From: an uncultured Collinsella sp.
GTDB lineage: Bacteria; Actinomycetota; Coriobacteriia; Coriobacteriales; Coriobacteriaceae
Assembly: GCA_900759565.1 (NCBI GenBank)
Contig: CAAEVV010000064.1
Span: 31,006 to 95,005 of the forward strand
Direction: 5' to 3'
DNA length: 64,000 nt
Shown: positions 54,525 to 64,000 of the stretch, one piece after another
How positions within the stretch are numbered: position 1 is the first letter of the stretch
Layout of the letters: the number at the start of each line of letters is the position of its first letter
Translations under genes and position numbers: made by a program
The notes under the pieces: generated by a model
The model's database searches: none
What the model saw: only the letters and a program-made list of their open reading frames with translations
Told to the model about the DNA's origin: nothing

Positions 54525-54626
54525 GGAGGGTTCTCTAGTAACTTTTTCAAAACCAATGATCATCAGGTCGGTAGGCCTGTGCGTCACTCGCTACGGAGGC
54601 AGTACGCCATTGAGCAAGAAGGGCAA

Positions 54627-56279
54627 TTATTTTTCACGGCGACCTCCTCCCCGCTTGATGACGAGCGCGACAACAATAGCCGCCACTCCGATGGCAGCCA
54701 AAACCGCCACCAGTACCAACGTTCTATCTCCCGTCGAGGGCATAAAGCCTCGACCTGCTTCTTTGCTTGGGGTGTTGAGCACCGACAGCTCAATCGAACC
54801 CGTCCTGGCATCGGCGGTATCAACCCGCAGAGGGTTTTCGACCGATACGGTCACCTTGGGCTTCGCGGTCGCCACTTGTTTAACGTCCAGACCCTCAGCC
54901 GTAACCGTCACCGTACGCTTGCCCTCAAAGGCGGTGTAGCCCTTGGGTGCCGCGATTTCCTCGACGGTATAGACACTCGCGTCCACACCGCTCAATTCCA
55001 CATGGCCATCCGCGTCCGTGGTGATGCACGCGTCGGCATCCGTCGACCACGAGCCGTCAGTCGTTAGGATGCGACCGCGGTCGTCGATGATGCGCAGCTT
55101 GGCGCCCGCGAGCGGTTTATCGTCCGAGCTTGAGCGCTTGATCAGACTGAGTCCCCAGGTGTAGGCGCACGCGTCATCGCTCGGCGTGCGGGTGAAGCCG
55201 GCGTCGCCGGACTGGTCGGCGAGAGGAGAGCGCGGGTAGCGCAGGCAGACCTCGTTGGGGTTGCCCTTGGTAGCGCCCCTATTGCAGCTGGCCCCCAACG
55301 GCGCATCGTAGACAGCAACCACGCGGGCGCCCGCGGTGAAGGCGTCGACCCCGCCGAGCGCGGTGATGAGGTCGCCGGTGCGCACGGTGAAGGTCTTGCC
55401 GTCCGCCGCCACCTTGGTGGCGCACTGGGCCGTGATGTCGGTCCAGCCCTTCGCGGGCTCGGTGCCGACGCGGCCGTCCTTGTCGGTCTGGACCGCGTCG
55501 AAGCCGCCGTCCGCGCCCGCCGCCACGTACACGCGCATGCTCGCGGCGACCTTGGAGGGGTCGAGCCCCGCGCTCATGGTGTCGACGAACCGCACCGTAT
55601 AGGTGTCGTAGGCCGTGAGGCCCGCCGGGACCGTGGCAGAGAGGCGCCAGTACAGGTCGTCGGCGACCGTGGCGTCGGCGGCCTTCTGCCAGGCGGCGGC
55701 GCTGTCCTCCAGCACGTGCTTGGACACCTTGGGGGTCGCGGCCTTGGGCTTGACGCTGACGGCGCTGCCGCCCACCAGGGCCATGATCGGCGCGGTGCCG
55801 ACCTCGCCCTGGGAAATGGCGTCATCGTCGGCGACGATGAGCCAGTAGCCGCAGGGCAGCTCGGCCGTCGTGCCCGCGTTAAGGGCCACGGAAGGCGCAC
55901 CGGCATTGTAAATCGCACGGGCAAGCTTTGCCGCTAGCGTGGTCGTCATGTGCCCGTCGGCATTCATCCATTCGGCAGCCTCTTGCGCCGTCGATGCCGA
56001 GTTATCAAGCCCTGCATCATGAAGCACGGGAAGGGCAGCTTGGCGAACCGTGTCATTCGCCCACGCTACATCAGTTGCGACCTTTTGGTCGGCATCGGCA
56101 TCGTCGACAACGGTCGCCGAAAAGAGCTGGTACGCGTCGTAACGTGTCGCGACTGTACCGTCCACCGTAATGGCTCCGGTGTCGGCAGCACGGGCCGTTC
56201 CAGGGGCGATCGCAAAAGCGAAGACGACGGCCATGGACATCACCACGACGGCCAACACATGACGGAGCACTTTACTCAC
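54627..56279 (-). CDS. LPXTG-type pilin with isopeptide (SpaA/D2) domains
   Basis: A 550-residue surface protein. It has a signal peptide (1-31, VVVMSMAVVFAFAIAPGTAR then A), an N-terminal region typical of fimbrial major subunits, a D2-type isopeptide domain with WRLSATVPAGLTAYDTYTVR, and a SpaA-like Cna-B domain (about 400-500) with LAGAKLRIIDDRGRIL and the E-box VYTVEEIAAPKGY. The sorting signal MPSTG (513-517) is followed by a hydrophobic helix and KRGGGRREK. A candidate pilin-motif Lys is in VKPKAATPKVSK. The GTG start (56279) overlaps the stop of the adhesin gene, so they are one operon. It has the look of a pilus backbone. Confidence 0.85.
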   Translation of the reverse strand: MSKVLRHVLAVVVMSMAVVFAFAIAPGTARAADTGAITVDGTVATRYDAYQLFSATVVDDADADQKVATDVAWANDTVRQAALPVLHDAGLDNSASTAQEAAEWMNADGHMTTTLAAKLARAIYNAGAPSVALNAGTTAELPCGYWLIVADDDAISQGEVGTAPIMALVGGSAVSVKPKAATPKVSKHVLEDSAAAWQKAADATVADDLYWRLSATVPAGLTAYDTYTVRFVDTMSAGLDPSKVAASMRVYVAAGADGGFDAVQTDKDGRVGTEPAKGWTDITAQCATKVAADGKTFTVRTGDLITALGGVDAFTAGARVVAVYDAPLGASCNRGATKGNPNEVCLRYPRSPLADQSGDAGFTRTPSDDACAYTWGLSLIKRSSSDDKPLAGAKLRIIDDRGRILTTDGSWSTDADACITTDADGHVELSGVDASVYTVEEIAAPKGYTAFEGKRTVTVTAEGLDVKQVATAKPKVTVSVENPLRVDTADARTGSIELSVLNTPSKEAGRGFMPSTGDRTLVLVAVLAAIGVAAIVVALVIKRGGGRREK

Positions 56280-59200
56280 GACGACCACTCCGATCAAGAT
56301 CACGATGGCGGCGAGCATGCATCCACGTCGCGGCAAAACACAGCATCGAAGCACCAGCTAAATACGTCATAGTCAAACCAGCCCCGCCCGCCTCAGGTAG
56401 CGTAGTCGAATACTTGTTGGTAAAGGTCGGCGGATCCTGAGAGCCATCGCCATAGGCAACTACGGCGTTGAGTTGGTCCGTGCCATTAGTTACCTCAACC
56501 GTGACTTTGCGCGGGGTCGTGTCATAGGTGATGTGATCTTTAACATGGTCGATGGCACCCTCGGGCTCGACCTCGGAGATGGTGTAGGTATAGATTCCCG
56601 CCTTGTTGTACTTGACGTCAAAGGAGACATTTCCCTTGTCATTATTGGTCACCGTCTGGAGCACTTTGCCCTCGGCGTCCTTAAGCGCGAACGAGAACTG
56701 ACCTTCCCTGAAGGTTCCGCCTTTAAGCACTTTATTTGCTTTTATCGTCGCTTTGCCTTCAAGGGGCGCGTCATACACCCAAATCTCTGCATCTGACGTT
56801 ATCTCCGTATCGGCATCAAGCAAAGATTTCGCCTTGTTCATGGCTTGCTCGTATTGCTCTTCGGGCGCATTGCCCTTGAGCAGAATCCATGTTGGTTGGG
56901 CGACGCGATATCCAGGAGGCGCCGTCGTCTCCTCGAGGCAGTAAAGCTTGCAGGAAGCCATGGCGTCCGAACTCGTTTCCGAACTCGTTCCAAAAGTCAC
57001 ACTTCCGTCAGGGCCGGTCGTTCCGTCAGAAAAAAACGTCTTTGCGCCCTCAACGCCGGCACTGCCCTGCGCCTTATCCATGTCAATCGCATAGAGTGTG
57101 AACGTAGCGTCAGCCAACGGCGCGGCAACGTCCTTTTCATCCACTTTGTGGACCACAATGCCGTGCCCCGTTCCGCCCCCCGATGCGCCGGCATCTATGT
57201 CATATTCACGCTCGTGTTTCACATACCCGCCTGCAACACCTTCAAGCTGCGCCTCGTTGGAAAGGGAAACTGTACCAGACTCACCGGACAGAACTTCATA
57301 TTCGACTTTCAGGTATTTCTCATCGGGAAGCCTCAACGTCAATCGCTGCTGCTTTCCAGCGCCCTCGCCAATCGAGTCAAGAGTCGCTCTGTATTTTTCT
57401 TTTGTCAGCACACGCCAATCGCCGTTATCGCACTCAGATACGCTAAGCGACGAGGGGATAAACGTACACTTAGAATCCATCACATCGAACAGATCGAGGT
57501 AGTCGGTTCCGACCTTTAAGTCTAGTGCCGATTCATTAACGAAAATCGTGTATTGAATTCGCTTGCTATTACTTACCGACGAACCTGTCTTTGACAATAC
57601 GTCGTTCTTGATCTGTACGGTATCAGAGTCCGCCTTAAATTCTTTACCATCTGAGCTTGCGCTCGCCGAGTTCGTGAGCTCGCCGAGATTCTTTGACGTA
57701 TCGACTACCGACCTTTTAACAGCAGTCGAATACGTCAGCTTTGCGTACCCTGTATTATTGCCCAGCTTTTCCGTTGGAATTGAAAACGCAACCATCTGGC
57801 GATCGACAGCAGGCGTCAGCAAGACATCCGAAACCTCGGTTTTTTCTCTCTCATGTTCCCATTCGCGGCCGGGCACCGCCGTCCCGTAGGGATTTGAATA
57901 CAAAGAATATTTAGCCGAGCCGGGAATATAACTCATTCCCTCAGGAAGCTCATCTTTGACAACGACATCCTTGCCATTGAGCCTGCCAGCGCCATAATAC
58001 TCACCGGCAGGCGTCTTAGCTCGATTGGCATAGACAGTCCAGTCGACAATCCACGCACCTTTGTCGTTCGAGCCATCCACTGATTTCCAGTCAAACGTCT
58101 CATCCCACCGTGCTTGCGAGCCGTCTTCATTTATTTTTACACTCTTCTCAACCGAAGGCTCCGCTTCGCCCTCAACATAGTAAAAGACAAAATCAGAATA
58201 GCCGCTAAACCCGTCGACAGAGGCGAAGTTGGAGTACCAACCAGGAAGTGCATCGGTCACCGTTTTATACGTAATAACCACCTCGGGGGACTTATCAAGC
58301 GCTTCTTTGACTTTATCCGTAATGGTTATTTGGATATTGCAGTTGTGTTGGTTGCTGTTCTGCGACGGATTTTCACCACCCGCAAACGTCCAATCGGTAC
58401 CTTGGTCCAGTTTGGTACCCCCAATGGTAATTACATGTGAAGGGCCATCGGAGGTATCCGGCCCCATAGTCTGCTTCCAAGCCGCCAGCATGGTATCTTT
58501 GATAAGAATGGATGTTGGGTTTTTCGCATTTACGTAATCACGGAGCTCTACGCGTAATTGCCAAGTTGCTTTTCCGGTCCGAGATGCCTCATCCGGATTA
58601 AGCAGCGTTTTGCTAATGGTTTTGCCCGTCCAAGGACGGATGTAGTATGCGGTGCTTTCACCAGAGGGCAGACCGGAGTCTTCTTTTTTCACACTTGCCG
58701 TGTTACTAACTTTTTCGTAGGAATTCTCATCTTTCAGCTTAGTTTGATAGACGATGCAGTAGGTCGCATACCGATCGCCCTCTTTTGGATTAAACGTATA
58801 GCTAAATGAATCCCCTGACTCGCTCAGCATTTCCTCATCGATCTTTTGTTTTTCATCGGCGGTCTCGCCCTTGTAGACCGTATAGCTGCCAATATAATCC
58901 TGCTTGCCATCGAGCTTGTCGGTAAAGGTGTAGCCAGACATATCGGCCTTGAGAGATCCCCTGTTGAGCACAACCTTCCAAGTGATGACAGACGATGTTC
59001 CGGAGCCAGCCTCTTTTTGAATCATGTCGTATTGAAACGGTTCCGACGCCCCTTTAATCGTAAGAGATTGTTGGTGATTTGCTTTTCCCCAGGTTGTTTG
59101 CACACTATTCCTACCTTGCGTAGGTGTGCCATTAGAAAGAGACAAGTTCTTGCTAACTGTCGTTTCGTAGGTAACGGTATGGTCGCCCTGAGAAAGGTTA

Positions 59201-60012
59201 CCTAGCGGCAACGTTGCAGTTCGCTCTTCGATGCTCACGGACGAACCAAGAGGATTTCCATCGAGCTTGAAGCTGCTTTGCTCAAAGTCCAGGTAGTCAC
59301 CGAGCGTATCGACCAGTTTTACATCCGTTGCGTGCGACGTAACACTCAGATTAATAGTCCAAGTTATCTTGGCATTTCCGGTACTGCTATCTTGGGAAAA
59401 GACACCTGATTTGTTTCCATCAACTGCGCCATCTTGAATCTCGATCGGCACAGTTTCGCCAACGCCTGGAAATTTCAGTTCGACTTTTTCGCCGTCATCT
59501 ACATCTTTGTCTTTAAGCTCAAACTCGAAATTGACGCGCACATAGAGCGAAGAGGGATGACCGCTGAGATAGCTGGCATCGTAATTAAAAACGACCTTGT
59601 TATCCTTTATGTACCAAGTTCCCATCCTTTGTGCATTCTCGGTATCATCCGTCCTTAAGATACCGCCCTCGTTCTCGTTCACAACAATCGAGTCGGGAAA
59701 GGTATAAATCGTCTCAAGCCTTTCAGGTGTAGGCTCACAATTCTCATGAAAACGAGCTTCCATAAAACCGTAGATAGTATCGGCTGTCGTAATCGAGGGT
59801 GAGCCCTCTTTACCGAGAGGCTGCTGACGACCCTTATCGGCATACAGCCCAACCGTAACGTCCGCCGTATCGCCGTTGATCACAATCGGCGTCGGCGTCG
59901 TCACGTCCTCGGCGCGCACTGGGGCTGCACCGTGAAAAACAGCGGCGGTGAGGCTAATCAAAATGAAGACCAGGGCCGCCATACCCAGCGACCGCGAGCG
60001 GTGTGCGTCCAT
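56272..60012 (-). CDS. Large surface adhesin / pilus tip protein with LPEAG anchor
   Basis: A 1246-residue protein with a signal peptide (1-34), a series of adhesin-type beta domains (about 180-950) rich in Asp/Ser/Thr/Lys, with many short segments such as ITWTINLSVTSHATDVKLVD and VITWKVVLNRGSLKADMSGY that resemble repeated bacterial adhesion (SdrG/Cna-like) domains. A SpaA-type domain follows (about 950-1086, with CLEETTAPPGYRV), then a Spy0128-like isopeptide domain (about 1087-1204: QFSFALKDAEGKVLQTVTNN, TYTISEVEPEG). The sorting signal LPEAG is at 1205-1209. The base composition is clearly more AT-rich than the flanks, a sign of transfer. The ATG has AGGGGAC upstream. Confidence 0.85.
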   Translation of the reverse strand: MDAHRSRSLGMAALVFILISLTAAVFHGAAPVRAEDVTTPTPIVINGDTADVTVGLYADKGRQQPLGKEGSPSITTADTIYGFMEARFHENCEPTPERLETIYTFPDSIVVNENEGGILRTDDTENAQRMGTWYIKDNKVVFNYDASYLSGHPSSLYVRVNFEFELKDKDVDDGEKVELKFPGVGETVPIEIQDGAVDGNKSGVFSQDSSTGNAKITWTINLSVTSHATDVKLVDTLGDYLDFEQSSFKLDGNPLGSSVSIEERTATLPLGNLSQGDHTVTYETTVSKNLSLSNGTPTQGRNSVQTTWGKANHQQSLTIKGASEPFQYDMIQKEAGSGTSSVITWKVVLNRGSLKADMSGYTFTDKLDGKQDYIGSYTVYKGETADEKQKIDEEMLSESGDSFSYTFNPKEGDRYATYCIVYQTKLKDENSYEKVSNTASVKKEDSGLPSGESTAYYIRPWTGKTISKTLLNPDEASRTGKATWQLRVELRDYVNAKNPTSILIKDTMLAAWKQTMGPDTSDGPSHVITIGGTKLDQGTDWTFAGGENPSQNSNQHNCNIQITITDKVKEALDKSPEVVITYKTVTDALPGWYSNFASVDGFSGYSDFVFYYVEGEAEPSVEKSVKINEDGSQARWDETFDWKSVDGSNDKGAWIVDWTVYANRAKTPAGEYYGAGRLNGKDVVVKDELPEGMSYIPGSAKYSLYSNPYGTAVPGREWEHEREKTEVSDVLLTPAVDRQMVAFSIPTEKLGNNTGYAKLTYSTAVKRSVVDTSKNLGELTNSASASSDGKEFKADSDTVQIKNDVLSKTGSSVSNSKRIQYTIFVNESALDLKVGTDYLDLFDVMDSKCTFIPSSLSVSECDNGDWRVLTKEKYRATLDSIGEGAGKQQRLTLRLPDEKYLKVEYEVLSGESGTVSLSNEAQLEGVAGGYVKHEREYDIDAGASGGGTGHGIVVHKVDEKDVAAPLADATFTLYAIDMDKAQGSAGVEGAKTFFSDGTTGPDGSVTFGTSSETSSDAMASCKLYCLEETTAPPGYRVAQPTWILLKGNAPEEQYEQAMNKAKSLLDADTEITSDAEIWVYDAPLEGKATIKANKVLKGGTFREGQFSFALKDAEGKVLQTVTNNDKGNVSFDVKYNKAGIYTYTISEVEPEGAIDHVKDHITYDTTPRKVTVEVTNGTDQLNAVVAYGDGSQDPPTFTNKYSTTLPEAGGAGLTMTYLAGASMLCFAATWMHARRHRDLDRSGRRE

Positions 60013-60372
60013 AGTTGTCCCCTAATTCCTACAACACAGTGTGGAATACGGCGAATCGTCGGATCGAACACAAACCCCAACATCAACATGAACCTGCCTA
60101 GCGCATTGCAAGAACCCATTGGGGAGCAACTTCTAAGACGGTTCGTCTATGCCACAATGCATAAAATATAATATAGATACCAGTCATGTAAACCGCAGGT
60201 AAAGAGGTCTTTTAATTTAATACCAGTTGGTATTTACCTGTTAACGGGTTTGCATTAAAGCAGTTATATTCTGTAGAATTATGTATATGTTTAAACAACT
60301 TAACTTTGACCGGAAAGCCGCTCGGAGGGATAACCGCCCCAGCTGTGGTGCAAACGAACCTGTCCACTGCAC
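60013..60372. promoter_or_regulatory. AT-rich control region of the pilin operon
   Basis: On the minus strand TTTACA (60187-60192) and TATATT (60165-60170), 16 bp apart, form a likely promoter. The leader is about 150 bases. Upstream lies the perfect palindrome AATACCAGTTGGTATT apart from its centre (60219-60234), a possible regulator site, and CCTGTTAACGGG (60237-60248). No gene was seen here. Confidence 0.5.
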
Positions 60373-60410
60373 AAAAAGGGCGCCGACCGCGATGGTCGAC
60401 GCCCTTTCTT
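60373..60410 (-). terminator. Terminator of typA
   Basis: On the minus strand AAAGGGCGTCGAC pairs with GTCGGCGCCCTTT, followed by TTGTGC. It lies 25 bases past the stop. Confidence 0.8.
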
Positions 60411-60434
60411 ATTGGCGGTTATAAGTCCCAGCGC

Positions 60435-62273
<1,839 letters not shown>

Positions 62274-62390
62274 GTAGTTCCCCTATCTTCTATCCATATA
62301 CAAACGGCACGCGTACGCGGCCCGCCCAGCGATACAACGCTCAGCGGGAATATTGAGCCTTTTACCGAAAACTCGTTTATTTTAGCGATT

Positions 62391-62840
62391 TTAGATGAGA
62401 GGGGTTTCCTCACCTGCAGGTTCAGGGTCGCTCCACATAAAACCATCGCCGGCGCCCATGCCCTCATACAGCACATATGCCGAAAAACCACTCTCGAGCG
62501 TGGTTTCGAAGAAGCTCACGAGCAGAGCATCGTGATAGCCGCCGTCAATCTCGACGCAGCCGGTGTAGCCGATGGCATAGCGAGCGATACGGCCCAGGCC
62601 CTCGTCCTTAAGACCCATCTTGTGCTCGGAGATAAAGTTGGTGGCCGCCTCGAGGCACGCCTCTTCGCCGTCCTCGTCGAGCGCCGCCAGATATCGGTTG
62701 GAAGCAGCGTCCTCAATCGCCACAACTACGCCCGGATTCTCGCCGGCGGCAAGGTCGTCCAAGAACGCACCAATCAGGTCACACACCATGGCGTCGAGCT
62801 CGGCGGAGACGTTACCGGCGTCCTGCATATCCTGTGCCAT
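62391..62840 (-). CDS. Acidic conserved-looking protein of unknown function
   Basis: A 149-residue soluble, very acidic protein with no signal peptide or transmembrane segment. No domain was recognised. A helical N-terminus (SAELDAMVCDLIGAFLDDLA) is followed by what looks like a mixed alpha/beta fold (PGVVVAIEDAASNRYLAALD; ARYAIGYTGCVEIDGGYHDA). The ATG at 62840 has GGGAGGG upstream, a strong site, so it is a genuine gene. It lies between the BFN operon and typA. Confidence 0.65.
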   Translation of the reverse strand: MAQDMQDAGNVSAELDAMVCDLIGAFLDDLAAGENPGVVVAIEDAASNRYLAALDEDGEEACLEAATNFISEHKMGLKDEGLGRIARYAIGYTGCVEIDGGYHDALLVSFFETTLESGFSAYVLYEGMGAGDGFMWSDPEPAGEETPLI

Positions 62841-62870
62841 CTTTAGACCCTCCCATCGAGTCTGGCGTCA

Positions 62871-63260
62871 TTACAGTTCTTGTGCCTCGGCGGCGATCTT
62901 AGCGGCAGCGTCGCGGGTGCGCATCATATCCATCGCGCGCTTGTCGAGCACCTTGATCTGACTGGTCAGCATGACCGCATCGACCACACCCCAGATCACG
63001 AGGCCCGTAGAGATCGAAAACCCAAGCGCACCAACTGTACCACGAAGGCGCGAGCAGATTGCCGCGACAAGGGCGGAGACGACAACCATCTTGATAAACG
63101 AGCCGCGGCGTTCGCGAAGCGTGCGGGCCTGCGTCACATAGGCAATGCGAGCCGCCTCAGAAGCCTCCGAGCGCATCTGGGCCTCGCGCGCAATGGCCGC
63201 CGCCTCAGCCGACATACCGCCGGCCATCAGCGAACGCTCCGCAGCCTGGCCGCCCCACAT
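62871..63260 (-). CDS. Small membrane protein of unknown function
   Basis: A 129-residue protein with an Ala/Arg/Glu-rich helical N-terminal half (AEAAAIAREAQMRSEASEAA) that could form a coiled coil, two hydrophobic segments (about 56-75 and 79-97), and a charged helical end. Its ATG directly follows the stop of the BFN gene (TAAATG), so the two are coupled. No family was recognised. Confidence 0.65.
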   Translation of the reverse strand: MWGGQAAERSLMAGGMSAEAAAIAREAQMRSEASEAARIAYVTQARTLRERRGSFIKMVVVSALVAAICSRLRGTVGALGFSISTGLVIWGVVDAVMLTSQIKVLDKRAMDMMRTRDAAAKIAAEAQEL

Positions 63261-63761
63261 TTAGAAGTCATCGGGGGAGAGCGTATGGACGAACTCGTCG
63301 AACTTCTCGAACTCCCGCTCGTCGTCAACTTCCTCGGCATGGGCAGAAACGGTGCCCAGGCGATTCATGATGTCGTCCTCCACAAACATGGGGGCATTGC
63401 TGCGCACGGCAAGGGCAATGGCATCACTGGGACGCGCATCGATCTTATGCTCGTTGCCATCGGCCAACACGACAACCGTCGCGTAAAACACGGGCGGCTC
63501 GGCGCGAACGATTTCGATGCGTTCGAGCTTGGCACCCAGGGCGCCAACAGTATCGAGCAACAGGTCATGGGTAATCGGGCGCTCGGCGCGGCCGCTATCG
63601 ATGCCGCGGCTGATGGCAGCGGCTTCAAACGAACCAGTTTGAATGGAAAGGGAACGCAGTGGCGCGGGCGAGTCCGATTTGCTGCAGCGCTCGCGAAGCA
63701 CGATAAGCGATGGCACGGGACCGGCGGCCATGACGATGGTCTCTATGTCGACACGAACCAT
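63261..63761 (-). CDS. Bifunctional nuclease (BFN, DUF151) domain protein
   Basis: A 166-residue protein of the BFN family: VRVDIETIVMAAGPVPSLIV at the N-terminus, RPITHDLLLDTVGALGAKLE, FYATVVVLADGNEHKIDARP and SDAIALAVRSNAPMFVEDDI, in family order. Plant and bacterial members have been linked to nuclease activity and stress. The role here is not clear. ATG 63761 has GGAGGTG upstream; a longer frame is rejected. It is first of a two-gene operon. Confidence 0.88.
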   Translation of the reverse strand: MVRVDIETIVMAAGPVPSLIVLRERCSKSDSPAPLRSLSIQTGSFEAAAISRGIDSGRAERPITHDLLLDTVGALGAKLERIEIVRAEPPVFYATVVVLADGNEHKIDARPSDAIALAVRSNAPMFVEDDIMNRLGTVSAHAEEVDDEREFEKFDEFVHTLSPDDF

Positions 63762-63875
63762 GGAACACCTCCGGTACGTAGCGGTTAACACGCGGCAAGG
63801 TCGCCGCATTGAATAGCTATACTACCCAATCTTTCGCACAGCACACAAAACCAAAATGAGATTTATCGCAGACAA

Positions 63876-63908
63876 GAAAAAAGCCCCGAGGCAACGCCCC
63901 AGGGCTCT
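63876..63908 (-). terminator. Terminator after tRNA-Ile
   Basis: On the minus strand GCCCTGGGGCGTTGCCTCGG then GGC is a hairpin followed by TTTTTTC, shortly past the tRNA. Confidence 0.85.
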
Positions 63909-63920
63909 TCACAGTTTTGA

Positions 63921-63997
63921 TGGTGGACCTGACAAGATTCGAACTTGTGACCTCCCGGTTATCAGCCGGACGCTCTAACCAACTGAGCTACAGGTCC
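63921..63997 (-). tRNA. tRNA-Ile(GAT)
   Basis: A 77-nt cloverleaf; acceptor GGACCTG/CAGGTCC, anticodon GAT in GGCTGATAACC, T-loop TTCGAATC, encoded CCA. It lies at the right edge; its promoter is outside the window. Confidence 0.95.
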
Positions 63998-64000
63998 ATC

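Overview
This window is a dense, GC-rich stretch of bacterial chromosome of core-genome character. The gene content suggests an anaerobic gut actinobacterium of the class Coriobacteriia, most likely Collinsella or a close relative. The clues are an Ech/Hyc-type membrane hydrogenase with fused membrane subunits, NfnAB, a bile-acid-reductase-like Fe-S flavoenzyme, LPXTG-type pilins with a class B sortase, and strong alternation of high-GC codons with AT-rich hairpins in the intergenic gaps. The species assignment is inference; no 16S rRNA gene is present.

Layout. 1-3533 (minus): end of a group 4 [NiFe] hydrogenase operon. 3.7-6.6 kb: an orphan transposase-like HTH protein and an Fe-S ene-reductase. 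6.7-7.2 kb: a regular array of inverted 16-bp repeats, then initiator tRNA-Met. 7.4-12.5 kb: cofactor genes (coaX, a biotin-ligase-like gene, a folP-folK fusion), a sirtuin and exonuclease III. 12.7-15.9 kb: an ECF vitamin/metal transporter (S, fused A-A', T). 16.1-19.6 kb: glmU, prs, pth. 20-22.2 kb: nfnAB. 22.3-26 kb: a polar amino-acid ABC transporter operon carrying a cytidylate-kinase-like gene. 26.4-28.8 kb: yqeY-like, a PrsA/SurA-type foldase and an orphan PTS EIIA. 28.9-48 kb: nucleotide biosynthesis (purN, purM, purF, purE, carB, carA, purD, purA) interspersed with a CmpB-family membrane protein, a MoaE-like protein, a class B sortase, a membrane-anchored unknown, an ABC exporter and a NUDIX hydrolase. 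48-51.3 kb: dnaB and the rpsF-ssb-rpsR-rplI ribosomal/replication cluster. 51.8-52.1 kb: two tRNA-Ser genes. 52.4-54.4 kb: a TRIC-like channel and an exported bactofilin-like membrane protein. 54.6-60 kb: a two-gene pilin/adhesin operon. 60.4-64 kb: typA, three small genes including a BFN nuclease-domain protein, and tRNA-Ile.

How the genes work together. The hydrogenase and NfnAB both connect reduced ferredoxin to energy conservation and NADPH, as expected of a fermenter. prs supplies PRPP to the pur genes and carAB starts pyrimidine synthesis; carA carries a clear PyrR-type RNA hairpin just before its ribosome-binding site. The pilin operon lacks its own class C sortase; a class B sortase lies about 20 kb away.

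The most unusual content is non-coding. Many intergenic gaps hold a long, often near-perfect inverted repeat. They fall into several families: a GGGACAG-bearing family seen about ten times, a pair between purE and carB with different stems but a related loop, and an eight-element alternating array at 6733-7031. One element-like sequence appears to encode the linker inside the fused ECF ATPase gene.
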